Made by a program: the position numbers and the translations under genes. A stretch of 64,000 nucleotides of DNA, taken from positions 78,313 through 142,312 of the forward strand of contig NZ_SMBX01000009.1 of the NCBI RefSeq assembly GCF_004342005.1, given 5' to 3'. Under the pieces are notes generated by a model. The model did not search any database and was not told where the DNA came from. It saw only the letters and a list, made by a program, of their open reading frames with translations. Of this stretch, positions 1 to 10,727 are shown piece by piece. How positions within the stretch are numbered: the stretch's first letter is position 1; each line of letters begins with the position of its first letter. This DNA comes from Paracandidimonas soli. Lineage in GTDB: Bacteria > Pseudomonadota > Gammaproteobacteria > Burkholderiales > Burkholderiaceae_B.

Positions 1-528
1 CTGCAGATCGACGATATTTTCGTCGGTAGTCAGCATCAGGGATTCGGGCAATATCTTGTTGCGGGTCGACCCGCGGTAGCCTACCTCGAACGTACGCAGT
101 TGCGACAGGTTCACCATCTGGTGCGCCTCGATCGGGTACGGCAGGCGCCACTGCAGGCCGGGAGTCAGCGTTTTCTTGTAGGCGCCGAACTGGGTCACCA
201 CGGCGACCTGGCCTTCCTGCACGATCATGAAGCCGCTGGCCAGCCAAATGCCGACGCCAGCGACGGCCAGCAGGCCGAACAGCTTGGGCGAGCCCTTGGG
301 CGCCTGGAACGACGGACCGCCGGAACCGCCGCGATTGCCGCCGCCGCGACCGGGCTTGCGGCCGAACAGCGAACCGAGACGATTGTTGAAATCTTTCCAG
401 ACCTCGTCCAGATCGGGAGGTCCTTCGGGCTTGCCGGGACGGCGCGGTGGCTCGGAACCATTCTGGTTTCCGCCACCCCGGCCCCAGCCCGGATCATTCA
501 GATTGAATAGTTTTGATATTGGACGCAT
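1..528 (-). CDS. hflK: HflK, N-terminal part (membrane protease regulator), cut by window edge
   Basis: HflK pairs with HflC in an SPFH/band-7 complex on the periplasmic face that modulates the FtsH protease. The 176 visible residues show the family layout: a Gly/Pro/Arg-rich cytoplasmic segment (about 12-75), one transmembrane helix (about 83-101, FGLLAVAGVGIWLASGF) and the start of the SPFH domain (VQEGQVAVVTQFG). The start ATG at 528 lies inside the 3' end of hflX, so the two genes overlap by 35 bp and are probably translationally coupled. The C-terminal half and hflC lie beyond base 1. The reading frame is open to the window edge. Confidence 0.93.
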   Translation of the reverse strand, partial: MRPISKLFNLNDPGWGRGGGNQNGSEPPRRPGKPEGPPDLDEVWKDFNNRLGSLFGRKPGRGGGNRGGSGGPSFQAPKGSPKLFGLLAVAGVGIWLASGFMIVQEGQVAVVTQFGAYKKTLTPGLQWRLPYPIEAHQMVNLSQLRTFEVGYRGSTRNKILPESLMLTTDENIVDLQ

Positions 529-1600
529 TGTTATCCGCGGGTTGACCAAACTCGACGATTGCGCTTCGCAATTCGTCCAGTCCGGCGCGCTGCAAAGCGC
601 TTACAAAGACTCGCGCAATGGTACCATGTTCATCGCGCTCGACCCTGGGTTTGTAACCCGTTTCATCGATTTTGTTATAGACCAGGATGCGTGGAATGCT
701 GCTGGCGCCAATGTCTTCGAGCACCTTGTCGACTTCCATCGCCTGCTCGTCGCGCTGCTCGCTGGACGCATCGATGACATGCAGCAGCAGGTCGGCCTGC
801 ACGGTTTCCTCCAGCGTCGCCCGGAAAGCGGCGATCAGCTCGGGCGGCAGGTCCCGGATGAACCCCACCGTATCGGAAATGACCACCTGCCCCGCCCCTT
901 CGATCCAGACGCGGCGCGTCGTGGTATCCAGCGTGGCGAACAACTGATCCGCAGCATAGGCTCCCGCCCGGGTCAGCGCATTGAACAGCGTGGATTTTCC
1001 GGCGTTGGTATAGCCCACCAGCGACACCGACAGCGTGCCGCTGCGCACGCGCGAACGGCGCTGCGTATTGCGCTGGCGCTGCACTTTTTCCAGGCGCTCG
1101 CGCAGCAGGCGGACCTTGGCGCCGATCATGCGCCTGTCCATTTCCAGCTGCGATTCTCCAGGCCCGCGCATGCCGATGCCCCCGCGCTGCCGCTCCAGGT
1201 GGGTCCACATGCGCGTCAGGCGCGTGGACAGGTGCTGCAGTTGCGCCAGCTCGACCTGCAGCTTGCCCTCGTGGCTTTTCGCCCTGAGCGCGAAAATATC
1301 CAGGATGAGCGCTACGCGATCGACCACGCGGCGGTTGAGCGCGCGCTCCAGGTTGCGTTGCTGAGCTGGAGACAGCGGCTGGTCGAACAGGATGATGTCG
1401 GCGCCCGAAGCATCCGCCAGCATGACGGCCTCTTCGACCTTGCCGGAACCGATGAAATGCTTGGCATCCGGCTTGGCGCGCCTTGCAACCAGGGTGCCGG
1501 TGATCTCGGCGCCCGCGCCACGCGCCAGCATGGCGAACTCGGCGGCATGCGCGGGATAATCGACATCGCCGAAATCGACGCTGATGATCAGGGCTTTCAT
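494..1600 (-). CDS. hflX: GTPase HflX
   Basis: Ribosome-associated GTPase of the Obg-HflX superfamily, known in E. coli to split stalled 70S ribosomes after heat stress. The 368 residues include the glycine-rich HflX domain (GIGMRGPGESQLE, about 141-153), a coiled-coil stretch, then the G domain: P-loop GYTNAGKST (196-204), DTVGF (G3) and NKID (G4). Family proteins are often 370-430 residues, so this is a short but complete version. It follows hfq by 75 bp and its 3' end contains the hflK start, reproducing the classic hfq-hflX-hflK order. Confidence 0.96.
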   Translation of the reverse strand: MKALIISVDFGDVDYPAHAAEFAMLARGAGAEITGTLVARRAKPDAKHFIGSGKVEEAVMLADASGADIILFDQPLSPAQQRNLERALNRRVVDRVALILDIFALRAKSHEGKLQVELAQLQHLSTRLTRMWTHLERQRGGIGMRGPGESQLEMDRRMIGAKVRLLRERLEKVQRQRNTQRRSRVRSGTLSVSLVGYTNAGKSTLFNALTRAGAYAADQLFATLDTTTRRVWIEGAGQVVISDTVGFIRDLPPELIAAFRATLEETVQADLLLHVIDASSEQRDEQAMEVDKVLEDIGASSIPRILVYNKIDETGYKPRVERDEHGTIARVFVSALQRAGLDELRSAIVEFGQPADNNASNIKTIQSE

Positions 1601-1675
1601 GCCGCTCTCAAAAATGAAATACCCGCCGGTCCCCGGGGCACGACGGGCGTTTCACGGCACGGAAGATTTTGCGGA

Positions 1676-1915
1676 TTATTCAGCGGCTTCATCCGTCTGG
1701 AAGTTGACCGGACGCGACGGCACCACGGTGGAAATAGCGTGCTTGTAGACCATTTGCGTGACGGTATTGCGCAGCAGGACGACGTACTGGTCGAAGGATT
1801 CAACCTGGCCTTGCAGCTTGATACCGTTGACGAGATAGATGGATACGGGAACGTGTTCCTTGCGCAAGGCATTGAGGAATGGGTCTTGTAGCACCTGCCC
1901 TTTATTGTTGCTCAT
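1676..1915 (-). CDS. hfq: RNA chaperone Hfq
   Basis: Hexameric Sm-like RNA chaperone that pairs small RNAs with mRNAs. At 79 residues it is close to the usual betaproteobacterial length. Both Sm signatures are visible: Sm1 in the segment around [19 protein letters not shown] and Sm2 at VYKHAIST. The acidic C-terminal tail is very short (QTDEAAE). It lies 168 bp downstream of hisC, a gap large enough for its own promoter, and 75 bp upstream of hflX. Confidence 0.98.
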   Translation of the reverse strand: MSNNKGQVLQDPFLNALRKEHVPVSIYLVNGIKLQGQVESFDQYVVLLRNTVTQMVYKHAISTVVPSRPVNFQTDEAAE

Positions 1916-2083
1916 TTTGATGAGACTCCGTGTGTTGTTATAGGAATGCCCGGGATATGTCCAGGTTGAATATGTACTTTACAGGGTTTTCCCTAGGACG
2001 CCAAGCCTGAAACCGCTAAAACTGCGTAAGAGTTTTTCTTCTTGCGCGTTATGCCGTAACAAACATGCAATAAACTGCGTGTA

Positions 2084-3175
2084 TCAAGCCTGTTGCCATT
2101 CATTGAGAATAGCTTCTAGCGAATCACATAGACGCCTGCTGTCGTCAGGAGTTCCCACCGTGATGCGTAAAAATTGCGCGATGCGCGGATTCGAGAAATG
2201 GCGCACCAGCACACCGCGCTCGCGCAGGGCTGCATGGATGACGACTCCTTCGTACCGGGGATGGCGGGCGAACAGGAAATTGGCCTGCGACGGCAGCACC
2301 TCGAAACCCAGGTCCCTCAGTGCTCCGGCCAGGGACTCACGCTCGTCGATCACCTGGCGGCATGCCCAGCGGAAATGCGTTTCGTCCAGGATGGAAGCCA
2401 TGGCGCCGGCCTGGGCCACACGATCCAGCGGATAAGAGTTGAAGCTGTCCTTCACGCGCTGCACGCCGCGGATCAGTTCGGCATTGCCTGCGATGAACCC
2501 CACCCGGATCCCCGCCAGCGCACGCGACTTCGACAAGGTATGGATGACGGCGATGTTCTCGTGCTCGCGCAGCAGCGCAATGGCGGAATCGGCGCCGAAA
2601 TCCACATAGGCCTCGTCCACGACCACGGCGCTGTCCGGATTCGCCGAGGCAATGGCGGCAATAGCCTCCAGCGGCAGTGCGATGCCCGTGGGCGCATTGG
2701 GATTGGCGAAAATGATGCCGGCCGGCACAACTTCGTGCGGTCCAATGTAGTCCTCGACGCGGATGGTGAAGTCGTCGGCCAGCGGCAGCAGCTTATGAGG
2801 AATCCGGTACAGGCCGCAATAGGTGCGATAGAAGCTGTAGCTGATGTCCGGCATCAGCAGCGGCCTGCCCTGCCGCAGGAACAGCGCATTGAAGGCATGC
2901 GCCAGCACCTCGTCGGAGCCATTGCCAACCAGGATCTGCTCGGCCCTCAGTCCGTGCAGCGTGGCGATAGCCTGGCAGAGCTGCGACGAATCGTAGTCGG
3001 GATACAACCGCAAGTCGTCATTGACTGCATCGCGCATGGCCTGCAGCGCCCTGGGAGAAGGGCCATAAGGATGCTCGTTGGTATTGAGCTTCAAAAGCCG
3101 CTGCGGCTGCGCGGGCTGCTCGCCCGGCACGTAAGGCAGCAGCCCATCGACATGATCACTCCAGAGACGGCTCAC
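2084..3175 (-). CDS. hisC: Histidinol-phosphate aminotransferase
   Basis: PLP-dependent class I/II aminotransferase that converts imidazole acetol phosphate to histidinol phosphate in histidine synthesis. The 363 residues carry the substrate-site motif NTNEHPYGPS (about 31-40), ANPNAPTG (157-164) and the PLP lysine in HTLSKSRALAGIRVG (K216). The start is GTG: the TAG stop of der and this GTG share one base, and CAGGAG lies just upstream. A hisC copy outside the his operon is common in this family. Its place between der and hfq suggests co-transcription with the housekeeping operon. Confidence 0.95.
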   Translation of the reverse strand: MSRLWSDHVDGLLPYVPGEQPAQPQRLLKLNTNEHPYGPSPRALQAMRDAVNDDLRLYPDYDSSQLCQAIATLHGLRAEQILVGNGSDEVLAHAFNALFLRQGRPLLMPDISYSFYRTYCGLYRIPHKLLPLADDFTIRVEDYIGPHEVVPAGIIFANPNAPTGIALPLEAIAAIASANPDSAVVVDEAYVDFGADSAIALLREHENIAVIHTLSKSRALAGIRVGFIAGNAELIRGVQRVKDSFNSYPLDRVAQAGAMASILDETHFRWACRQVIDERESLAGALRDLGFEVLPSQANFLFARHPRYEGVVIHAALRERGVLVRHFSNPRIAQFLRITVGTPDDSRRLCDSLEAILNEWQQA

Positions 3176-4617
3176 TACGACTCCTGCACGTAAGGATTTC
3201 GGGACGACTTGAACTCGACTCGCAGAGGCGTGCCGTCGAGCTTGAAAGCCGTTCGGAAACGGGTTTCCAGATAGCGGCGATAGCTGTCGGGAATGGCATC
3301 CAGCGCATTACCATGGATGACGATTCTGGGCGGATTCTGCCCGCCCTGGTGCGCGTAGCGCATTTTCGGCCTGAAGATGCCTTTGCGGGGCGGCGGCTGC
3401 TGCTCCACGGCGGCGATCAACTCGCGCGTCAGCTTGGGCGTGGACAGCTTGGCGAAGGCGGCCGCATGGGCGGCGTTGACGGAACGCAGCACTGCATCGA
3501 CCCCGGCGCCATTGAGCGCCGAAATCGTGTGCAGCTTGGCGAACGACAGAAAGCGCAGTTTGCGCTCGAACTCGCGCTGCACGAACTCCTTGCGCTCGGA
3601 ATCCAGCCCGTCCCATTTGTTCAGGGCCACGACCAGCGCGCGGCCAGTCTCCAGCACGAAGCCGGCGATATGCGCGTCCTGGTCCGAGATATCCTGCTGT
3701 GCGTCCAGCATCAGAAGAACCACGTTGCTGGCCTCGATAGCCTGTAGCGTCTTGATCACGGAGAACTTCTCGATGGCCTCGAAGACCTTGCCGCGCCGGC
3801 GCAGGCCGGCCGTATCGATCAGCGTGTACGACTTGCCCTTGCGCTCGAACTCCACCTCGATGGCGTCGCGCGTGGTGCCGGGCATGTCGAACGCCACCAA
3901 ACGCTCTTCCCCCAGCAGGGTATTGATGAGCGTAGACTTGCCCACATTGGGCCTGCCGACCACGGCCAGCTTGATGCGGTGCTTCACCGGCTCGGGCTCG
4001 GCGGCCTCATCCTGGGCACCGTCTTCTTCCTGCGCCAGGTCGATATCCGACGGACCGTCGTCGGAGAACAGATCCTCGTCGCCTTCTCCAGGCTCATCGG
4101 GCTCGGGCGCATCGAGATGCGAAAGCGCATGGTCGATCAGGTCGCTCACGCCATCGCCGTGCGATGCGGAGATGGCTCGCGGCTCGCCCAGGCCCAATGC
4201 ATGGAACTCCGCGATGGAGGCTTCGTGGCGCATGCCTTCGGCCTTGTTGACCGCCAGCACCACGTGCTGCGCGCCCCGGCGCAGCAGGCGGGCGATTTCC
4301 TCGTCATGCGCGTTCAGCCCGGCTCGGGCGTCCACCAGGAAGATGACGACATCCGCCTCGGCGATGGCCTGCAGCGTCTGCTTGGCCATTTCCTTCAGGA
4401 TGCCCTGCTTGGCCACCGGCTCGAAACCGCCGGTATCGACCACCAGATAGGGCCGGTTGCCCATGCGGCCTTCGCCATAATGACGGTCGCGGGTCAATCC
4501 GGAAAAATCGGCGACCAGCGCCGCGCGCGTACGCGTCAGGCGGTTGAACAGCGTCGACTTGCCGACGTTGGCGCGGCCAACCAGCGCAATGACCGGCTTG
4601 GGAGAGATCGTGTTCAA
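3175..4617 (-). CDS. der: Ribosome biogenesis GTPase Der (EngA)
   Basis: Essential double-GTPase that helps mature the 50S subunit. The 480 residues hold two tandem Era-like G domains, with P-loops GRANVGKS (14-21) and GRPNVGKS (221-228), and a C-terminal KH-like domain. The linker between the G domains (about 170-210) is unusually long and very acidic. The start appears to be TTG at 4617, overlapping the bamB stop as TTGA and preceded by AGGAG. No in-frame ATG lies before the P-loop. Confidence 0.97.
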   Translation of the reverse strand: MNTISPKPVIALVGRANVGKSTLFNRLTRTRAALVADFSGLTRDRHYGEGRMGNRPYLVVDTGGFEPVAKQGILKEMAKQTLQAIAEADVVIFLVDARAGLNAHDEEIARLLRRGAQHVVLAVNKAEGMRHEASIAEFHALGLGEPRAISASHGDGVSDLIDHALSHLDAPEPDEPGEGDEDLFSDDGPSDIDLAQEEDGAQDEAAEPEPVKHRIKLAVVGRPNVGKSTLINTLLGEERLVAFDMPGTTRDAIEVEFERKGKSYTLIDTAGLRRRGKVFEAIEKFSVIKTLQAIEASNVVLLMLDAQQDISDQDAHIAGFVLETGRALVVALNKWDGLDSERKEFVQREFERKLRFLSFAKLHTISALNGAGVDAVLRSVNAAHAAAFAKLSTPKLTRELIAAVEQQPPPRKGIFRPKMRYAHQGGQNPPRIVIHGNALDAIPDSYRRYLETRFRTAFKLDGTPLRVEFKSSRNPYVQES

Positions 4618-5768
4618 TTGGCTCCTACCAGAGTCAAATTACCGCCGGAGGTCTGCACCACGATGCCGCGGGGCGTGGCCAGCAGCGGGGAGACGATCGG
4701 CTTGCTGTCGACGCGGATGCGGCCCAGCAATTGTCCATCGGAACGCGACAGGAAGTGCACGTAGCCCTGATAGTCGCCGAATGCGACGCCGTCCGCCACG
4801 ACGGCCGGCGCGGAAAGCCGGCGATTGCGCAGGGTTTCCTGCTTCCATGCGGGTGCGCCGGTGCGCAAGTCGAACGCATGCGCGATATCGCGCGTGTCGG
4901 CGGCATAGACATGCGCCTGGTCCGACCCCAGCCCGGTGTTGCTGGAGAAATACTGCTGCCATGCGGGCTGTCCGCCCTGAGTCACGTCGAAGCAGGTCAC
5001 CTGGCCCTGATAGGCGACGCCGCACAGCAGCGGCCCCTGGATCTGGGGCGTGCCCAGCACTTCGACGATGCGCTCCAGGTCGGTCGCGCCCTGCGACAGG
5101 GCGACCGTACCCTCCCACTGGACATTGCCGCTGGCGATGTCGATGGCGATCAGCTTGCCGTTGGGCAGGCCGGACAACACCATCCCGTCGACGATGATCA
5201 TCTGGATATTGGTCTTGAGCGCCAGCGCGGGTCCCGGACGCTGGACGTTCCAGCGAAGTTCTCCGGTACGCGCATCGAACGCCTGGATGCGATAGTCGCC
5301 GCTGCGCACCGCCACGATGCCGTTGCCGACCGCCGGCGGAACACTGACCTCGCTGGTGGCGCGGACGCGCCACAGTTCCTTGCCGCTGTCGTCATAGGCG
5401 ACGACATGGCCGTCGGGAGTTGCCACAGCGGTGACATTGCCGTCGCTGCCGACACCCGCGGAAAGACGGGAATCGGTCGATGCGCGCCAGACGATCTGCC
5501 CCGAAGCCAGGCTTACCTTGGCCACGTTGCCATTGGGCGTCGCGGCATAAACGGCATCGTCCACCCAGACAGGCGAGAACCCGACTCCGCCGCCGCTGCC
5601 GATCGATACCGACCACAGTTGCTGGGCCGAGATTCCCGGCGCATATTCCGTCAGCTCGGCCGGCTCGGTGCGCGGATCAGTACTGGAGCATGCGGCGAGG
5701 GTCACCGCGGCCACGGCGGCGGCAGCTGCGCGCAGCCAGCGCGAATGGACTGGACTGGACTTCATCAT
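4614..5768 (-). CDS. bamB: Outer membrane assembly lipoprotein BamB
   Basis: Eight-bladed PQQ-type beta-propeller lipoprotein of the BAM complex, which inserts beta-barrel proteins into the outer membrane. The 384 residues begin with a lipoprotein signal ending in the lipobox LAAC (Cys27), followed by repeated propeller blades with the typical patterns ([45 protein letters not shown]). The gene overlaps yfgM by one base (TGATG) and der by four. The order hisS-yfgM-bamB-der is also found in E. coli. Confidence 0.96.
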   Translation of the reverse strand: MMKSSPVHSRWLRAAAAAVAAVTLAACSSTDPRTEPAELTEYAPGISAQQLWSVSIGSGGGVGFSPVWVDDAVYAATPNGNVAKVSLASGQIVWRASTDSRLSAGVGSDGNVTAVATPDGHVVAYDDSGKELWRVRATSEVSVPPAVGNGIVAVRSGDYRIQAFDARTGELRWNVQRPGPALALKTNIQMIIVDGMVLSGLPNGKLIAIDIASGNVQWEGTVALSQGATDLERIVEVLGTPQIQGPLLCGVAYQGQVTCFDVTQGGQPAWQQYFSSNTGLGSDQAHVYAADTRDIAHAFDLRTGAPAWKQETLRNRRLSAPAVVADGVAFGDYQGYVHFLSRSDGQLLGRIRVDSKPIVSPLLATPRGIVVQTSGGNLTLVGAN

Positions 5769-6403
5769 CAGGCATCACCCAAAGCATCGATTTTCAGTTG
5801 AATGATCTGCGCCGCAGGCTGGGCCCCGAGCAGTTTCACCGCATTTTCCCATGCGGCGCGGGCATCTTCCTTCTTGCCCTGCGCATACAGGACGTCGCCG
5901 CGGCGGTCGGCATAAAGGGCCTCGAACTCGGCCGGCGCATTGGACAGCTGCGCCAGCGCCTGGTCGTACTGCTCCTGCTCCAGCAGCAGGCCTGCCAGGC
6001 GCAAGCGCGCCAGCGGCGTGAGCGCGGCATCGGTATTGTTCTTCACCAGCCAGTCCAGCTGCGTCCTGGCGCCCTCGAGGTCCTTGCGCTCATGCAGTGC
6101 ATGCGCGGCGATCAGCACGCCGCGCGAGGCGTATCCGCTCTTGGGGAATTTTTCGCGCAGTGTCTCGCTGGCCGCCTTGATGCGCGCCGCGGAGTCCGTA
6201 TCGTTGTCGACTGCCGCAGTCTGCAACGCCTCGAAATAACCCATGGCCTGGGATGCCTGGTGACTCTGGTACCACTGCCAGCCGCGCCAGCCGAGGATGG
6301 CGGCCACCACCAGGAACAGCAACGTCAGGCAGAGCGTTCCATAGCGCTCCCACCAGGCGCGCAGCGCATCCAGTTTTTCCTGTTCTTCCAAATCGTATGC
6401 CAT
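5768..6403 (-). CDS. yfgM: YfgM-type inner-membrane tetratricopeptide protein
   Basis: In E. coli YfgM is an inner-membrane protein with a periplasmic TPR domain that works with the chaperone PpiD near the Sec translocon. The 211-residue protein has a short charged N-terminus, one transmembrane helix (about 22-40), and a periplasmic region of TPR-like helices. I place the start at the ATG at 6403, just after the hisS stop (6409). The frame is open further upstream but would run into hisS. It overlaps bamB by one base. Confidence 0.88.
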   Translation of the reverse strand: MAYDLEEQEKLDALRAWWERYGTLCLTLLFLVVAAILGWRGWQWYQSHQASQAMGYFEALQTAAVDNDTDSAARIKAASETLREKFPKSGYASRGVLIAAHALHERKDLEGARTQLDWLVKNNTDAALTPLARLRLAGLLLEQEQYDQALAQLSNAPAEFEALYADRRGDVLYAQGKKEDARAAWENAVKLLGAQPAAQIIQLKIDALGDA

Positions 6404-6408
6404 GTGCC

Positions 6409-7698
6409 TCAAACCTTTGCTTTCAATACTTCGACCAGACGATCCAGCGGGACCGTCTCCTGCTGCGCGGTTTCTCCCGCCTGCTGCGCGCGCAGCCACT
6501 TGACGCTTGCCGTGCGCGACTTGACTTCGTCATCGCCGAATATCACGGCGGCGCCGGCTCCGCTGGCATCCGCCCGCTTGAACTGGGACTTGAAGCCGCT
6601 GGAACCGGCGTGCACGATAACGCATAACCCGGCATCGCGCAGCAATTCCGCCGTCGTTGCCGCCAGGCGCTGCGCCTCGTCGGACTGGTGAACGATATAG
6701 ACCTGGCATTCCGGCTTGGCCGGCTGGGGGGAACTCTGTTCCCAGAGATCCAGCAGGCGCTCCATGCCGATCGCATAGCCGGCCGCGGGCGCGGGTTTGC
6801 CCCCCAACAGGCCGATCAGACCATCATAGCGGCCACCGCCGCACACGGTACCCTGCGCGCCGAGGCGGTCGGTCACCCATTCGAACACCGTCAGATTATA
6901 GTAATCGAGCCCGCGCACTAGACGGGGATTGAGCCGGTAGGCCACGCCCGCGTCATCGAGGCGGCGGCGCACGCCATCGAAGTGGGCCAGCGATTCGGCG
7001 CCCAGGAAATCGAACAGCTTGGGCGCGGACTCGGCCATTTCCTGCATGGCGGGGTTCTTGGTATCGAGCACGCGCAGTGGATTCGTGTACATGCGCCTGC
7101 GCGCTTCTTCGTCCAGCACGTCGACGTGCTTTTCGAGGTGGGAGATGAGCGCGGCGCGATGCGCCTGGCGCTCTTCCGCCTGTCCCAGGGAATTGAGTTC
7201 CAGCCGGATGTCGTTCAGACCAAGGCGCTTCCACAGGCGAGCCAGCATCAGGATGAGTTCCGCATCGATGTCCGGCCCCGCGAACCCCAGGGCTTCCACG
7301 CTGATCTGGTGGAACTGGCGATAGCGGCCGCGCTGCGGCCGCTCGTGGCGGAACACCGGTCCGATGGAATAGACGCGATGCGGCCTGTCGTACAGAAGAT
7401 TGTGCTCGATGGCGGCCCTGACCACGCCCGCCGTGAACTCGGGGCGCAGCGTCAGGTGTTCGTCATTCAAGGAATCGGTGAAGGAATACATTTCCTTCTC
7501 GACGATGTCCGTGACTTCGCCGATGCCGCGCGTGAACAGGCGCGTGTGCTCGAGAACCGGAGCGCGCAGCGTACGATAGCCATAGCTGCCTAGCCATTCT
7601 CGCACTATCCCTTCAAGGGTTTCCCAGCGTACGCCCTCATCGGGAAGGATGTCTTTCATGCCGGTCAGGGCACGGACTTTCTGAAACGACTGCGTCAT
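6409..7698 (-). CDS. hisS: Histidine--tRNA ligase
   Basis: Class II aminoacyl-tRNA synthetase charging tRNA-His. At 429 residues it has the usual length. Motif 2 ([17 protein letters not shown]), the histidine-specific block [12 protein letters not shown] and motif 3 around [14 protein letters not shown] are all present, followed by the anticodon-binding domain. It sits 52 bp downstream of ispG and 5 bp upstream of yfgM in the same operon. Confidence 0.97.
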   Translation of the reverse strand: MTQSFQKVRALTGMKDILPDEGVRWETLEGIVREWLGSYGYRTLRAPVLEHTRLFTRGIGEVTDIVEKEMYSFTDSLNDEHLTLRPEFTAGVVRAAIEHNLLYDRPHRVYSIGPVFRHERPQRGRYRQFHQISVEALGFAGPDIDAELILMLARLWKRLGLNDIRLELNSLGQAEERQAHRAALISHLEKHVDVLDEEARRRMYTNPLRVLDTKNPAMQEMAESAPKLFDFLGAESLAHFDGVRRRLDDAGVAYRLNPRLVRGLDYYNLTVFEWVTDRLGAQGTVCGGGRYDGLIGLLGGKPAPAAGYAIGMERLLDLWEQSSPQPAKPECQVYIVHQSDEAQRLAATTAELLRDAGLCVIVHAGSSGFKSQFKRADASGAGAAVIFGDDEVKSRTASVKWLRAQQAGETAQQETVPLDRLVEVLKAKV

Positions 7699-7750
7699 AA
7701 ATACTCTTTAGCGCCCTCTTCTCTCAGGGCCATGATAGGTTGCCGCGCTC

Positions 7751-9043
7751 TCAGGCCGTTACCTTGCGGCCGTAGCGGCGCTCGACATAGTCCTCGACGA
7801 TGGCCTGGAACTCCTGGGCGATGGCGTCGCCCTTGAGCGTCACAGTGCGCTCGCCATCGACGAACACCGGCGCCGAGGGAATCTCGCCCGTGCCCGGGAG
7901 ACTGATGCCGATGTCCGCGTGACGGCTCTCGCCCGGCCCGTTGACCACACAGCCCATCACGGCCACGTTCATGGTTTCCACGCCGGGATACTTGTCTTTC
8001 CAGACCGGCATCTGCCTGCGCAGGTAGGCCTGGATATCATCCGCCAATTCCTGGAACACGGTGCTGCTGGTGCGCCCGCACCCTGGGCATGCCACCACCA
8101 TAGGAGTGAAGGCCCGCAAGCCCATGCTCTGCAGGATCTCCTGCGCTACGATGACTTCCCTGGCGCGGTCGCCGCCGGGCTCCGGCGTCAGGGAAATGCG
8201 AATCGTATCACCAATGCCCTGCTGCAGCAGCACGGCGAGCGCAGCCGTCGAGGCCACGATGCCCTTGCTGCCCATGCCGGCCTCGGTCAGGCCCAGATGC
8301 AGCGGGTAGTCGCAGCGCGAGGCCAGGTCCTGGTAGACCGTGATCAGGTCCTGCACGTGGCTGACCTTGCACGACAGCACAATGCCGTTGGGAGACAGCC
8401 CCAGCTCTTCGGCGCGCCGCGCATTGCTGATGGCCGAGACCACCAGCGCGTCCCGCATCACGGCCTGCGCGGGCCATGGCGTGGAGCGCTTGCTGTTCTC
8501 GTCCATTTTCCTGGCCATCAGCTCGTGGTCCAGACTGCCCCAGTTCACGCCGATGCGCACGGGCTTGTCGTAGCGGCAGGCGATCTCGATCATCTGCGCG
8601 AAATTGTCGTCGCGCTTCTTGCCGCCGCCCATATTGCCGGGATTGATGCGGTACTTGGACAGCGCCTGGGCGCATTCCGGATACTGAGTCAGCAGTTTGT
8701 GACCGTTGTAGTGGAAATCGCCCACCAGCGGCACGGATACGTTCATGCGATCGAGCTGCTCGCGGATGGCGGGCACTTCCTGCGCGGCCTCCGGCGTATT
8801 GACCGTGATGCGGACCATTTCCGAGCCGGCCTGCGCCAGCTCTTTTACCTGGATGGCCGTGGCAATGGCCTGGGTCGTGTCGGTATTGGTCATGGACTGC
8901 ACCACGACCGGGGCGCCGCCGCCTACCTGGACCGAATGGCCACCCCAGCGCACCTGCACCGGCCGGGTGTTGAGCCGGCCGGCCGCGCCCACAGCCAGAG
9001 GCCGGGCCTGCGTGGAGGAATCGAGACTATCCGTGCTACTCAT
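7751..9043 (-). CDS. ispG: 4-hydroxy-3-methylbut-2-enyl diphosphate synthase (flavodoxin/ferredoxin)
   Basis: Iron-sulfur enzyme of the MEP isoprenoid pathway that reductively opens MEcPP to HMBPP. The protein is 430 residues from the ATG at 9043, chosen because it overlaps the rodZ-like stop as ATGA. The frame extends upstream without a stop but only through rodZ. The [4Fe-4S] ligands are visible as CPGC (Cys319, Cys322) and Cys365 in [11 protein letters not shown]. The length is longer than the E. coli enzyme and typical of betaproteobacterial IspG, which have an insertion. Confidence 0.96.
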   Translation of the reverse strand: MSSTDSLDSSTQARPLAVGAAGRLNTRPVQVRWGGHSVQVGGGAPVVVQSMTNTDTTQAIATAIQVKELAQAGSEMVRITVNTPEAAQEVPAIREQLDRMNVSVPLVGDFHYNGHKLLTQYPECAQALSKYRINPGNMGGGKKRDDNFAQMIEIACRYDKPVRIGVNWGSLDHELMARKMDENSKRSTPWPAQAVMRDALVVSAISNARRAEELGLSPNGIVLSCKVSHVQDLITVYQDLASRCDYPLHLGLTEAGMGSKGIVASTAALAVLLQQGIGDTIRISLTPEPGGDRAREVIVAQEILQSMGLRAFTPMVVACPGCGRTSSTVFQELADDIQAYLRRQMPVWKDKYPGVETMNVAVMGCVVNGPGESRHADIGISLPGTGEIPSAPVFVDGERTVTLKGDAIAQEFQAIVEDYVERRYGRKVTA

Positions 9044-9522
9044 GTCTTCAACGCTTTGAGCCAGTCGAATATCAGCCATGAATCGGGGACCCAGCCGCGT
9101 CCGATGGCATAGAAAACCGCAACGGCGAGAAACAGGAGGATGATGACCAGCCACCCCCAGGGACGGCTGACGGATTCGGTATGCAGCGGCATATCGGCCG
9201 CACGCACCGCAGCCGGACGCCTGAGCCCTTCGGCCCCCAGTCCGGGTTGCTCGCCCGGCGCCTGGCTTTCCAGCATCACCAGCAACGCATCGGTATCCGC
9301 CTCGAGGAAGCGGCCGTAATTGCGCACCATGCCCTTGAGCGGCATGCCGGCGGGCAGGCGCGACCAATCTTCGTTTTCCAGCGCCTCGAGCTGGCCTACC
9401 GAGAACTTCAGCCTGGCGGAAACTTCCTGCAGCCTGAGCCTGCGCGCCTCGCGCAGTTCTTTCAGGGTGCGGCCGAGGCCCATTGCCCCGACTTCTTCAA
9501 GCGTATTCGGATCGGCGTTCAT
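9040..9522 (-). CDS. RodZ-like helix-turn-helix membrane protein, short form
   Basis: RodZ links the MreB cytoskeleton to the cell-wall elongation machinery. This 160-residue protein has the N-terminal HTH_25 domain (about 16-80, [20 protein letters not shown] and [18 protein letters not shown]) and one transmembrane helix (about 122-140). It ends some 20 residues later, so the C-terminal periplasmic domain of E. coli RodZ is missing. There is no visible frameshift: the next gene, ispG, starts on its stop. The position between rlmN and ispG is the standard rodZ locus. Whether the short form acts in cell shape is an inference. Confidence 0.8.
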   Translation of the reverse strand: MNADPNTLEEVGAMGLGRTLKELREARRLRLQEVSARLKFSVGQLEALENEDWSRLPAGMPLKGMVRNYGRFLEADTDALLVMLESQAPGEQPGLGAEGLRRPAAVRAADMPLHTESVSRPWGWLVIILLFLAVAVFYAIGRGWVPDSWLIFDWLKALKT

Positions 9523-10700
9523 CCACGCTCCTGTTTGATGGCGATGACAGCCCTGTCCGGCAGGCGCTCATGGATGCGCGTCCTGTCCTTGACGTCGCCG
9601 GCAAGCTGTCCACAGGCCGCCGCGATATCGTCGCCGCGGGTCTTGCGCACGGTGGTCACGACCCCCGCATCCATCAGGATCCGCGAAAACTCGCGCACCC
9701 GAACATGGGAAGAGCGCTTCAGGCCCGATTGCGGGAAAGGATTGAATGGTATCAGGTTCAGTTTACACCGCACCTGTCCGGCGATCGCGATCAGTTCATG
9801 CGCGTGCTGGTCGGTATCGTTGATGCCGTCGAGCATGATGTACTCGAAGGTGATGAAATCGCGCGGCGCCGCTTCCAGATAGCGGTTGCAGGCGTCCAGC
9901 AGTTCCACAAGCGGATACTTGCGGTTCAGCGGCACCAGCCTGTCGCGCAGCGCATCGTTGGGCGCATGCAGCGAAACAGCCAGGGCCACGGGGCAATCCC
10001 GGCGCAGGCGGTCCATCATGGGCACCACGCCGGAAGTGGAAACGGTTACCCGGCGGCGCGACAGGCCGTAGGCATTGTCGTCCAGCATGAGTTTCAGGGC
10101 GCCAAGCACCTGGTCGTAATTGAGCAGCGGCTCGCCCATGCCCATCATGACCACGTTGCTGATGACGCGTTCCGGCTCGCCCACGGGTTCGTTGCCGTCT
10201 CCGGCGGGCAGGCGGGCCATGGCGCCGTCCGCCTCGAGCTCGCGCTTCGCGTACCAGAGCTGGCCGATGATTTCCGCCGTCGTCAGGTTGCGATTGAAAC
10301 CCTGGTAGCCGGTGGAACAGAATGGGCAGGCGACCGTACAGCCTGCCTGGCTTGAAATGCACAGCGTTCCGCGATCGTCCTCGGGAATGAAGACGGCCTC
10401 GACCGCGTTGTTGCCACCCACGTCGAACAGCCACTTGCGCGTGCCATCGGACGAGACATGGCAGGTCAGCGCCTTGGGGCCCTGGATGACGCAATTGGCG
10501 GACAACTGCCGGCGAAAGTCTTTCGCCAGGTCTGTCATGTCGTCGAAGGAATCGACGCTGCGCCGATGCAGCCAGCGTTGAAGCTGGCGCGCACGGAACG
10601 GCTTGCCCCCCCACTGACCGACCAGCTCAGCCAGCGCGTCGGACTCCACCCCCAGCAAATTGATGGGAGCGGATGGCTGGGACTGGACAGGTGTCGTCAT
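9519..10700 (-). CDS. rlmN: Dual-specificity RNA methyltransferase RlmN
   Basis: Radical-SAM enzyme that methylates C2 of A2503 in 23S rRNA and A37 in several tRNAs. The 393-residue protein has the radical-SAM cluster motif CTVACPFC (Cys121, Cys125, Cys128), preceded by the family signature CISSQAG. The [10 protein letters not shown] block and the C-terminal catalytic Cys region ([16 protein letters not shown]) are visible. The stop overlaps the downstream rodZ-like start as ATGA, and ndk lies 27 bp upstream. Confidence 0.97.
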   Translation of the reverse strand: MTTPVQSQPSAPINLLGVESDALAELVGQWGGKPFRARQLQRWLHRRSVDSFDDMTDLAKDFRRQLSANCVIQGPKALTCHVSSDGTRKWLFDVGGNNAVEAVFIPEDDRGTLCISSQAGCTVACPFCSTGYQGFNRNLTTAEIIGQLWYAKRELEADGAMARLPAGDGNEPVGEPERVISNVVMMGMGEPLLNYDQVLGALKLMLDDNAYGLSRRRVTVSTSGVVPMMDRLRRDCPVALAVSLHAPNDALRDRLVPLNRKYPLVELLDACNRYLEAAPRDFITFEYIMLDGINDTDQHAHELIAIAGQVRCKLNLIPFNPFPQSGLKRSSHVRVREFSRILMDAGVVTTVRKTRGDDIAAACGQLAGDVKDRTRIHERLPDRAVIAIKQERG

Positions 10701-10727
10701 GGGAGAGCCTTCAGGGTTGCCGATGGA

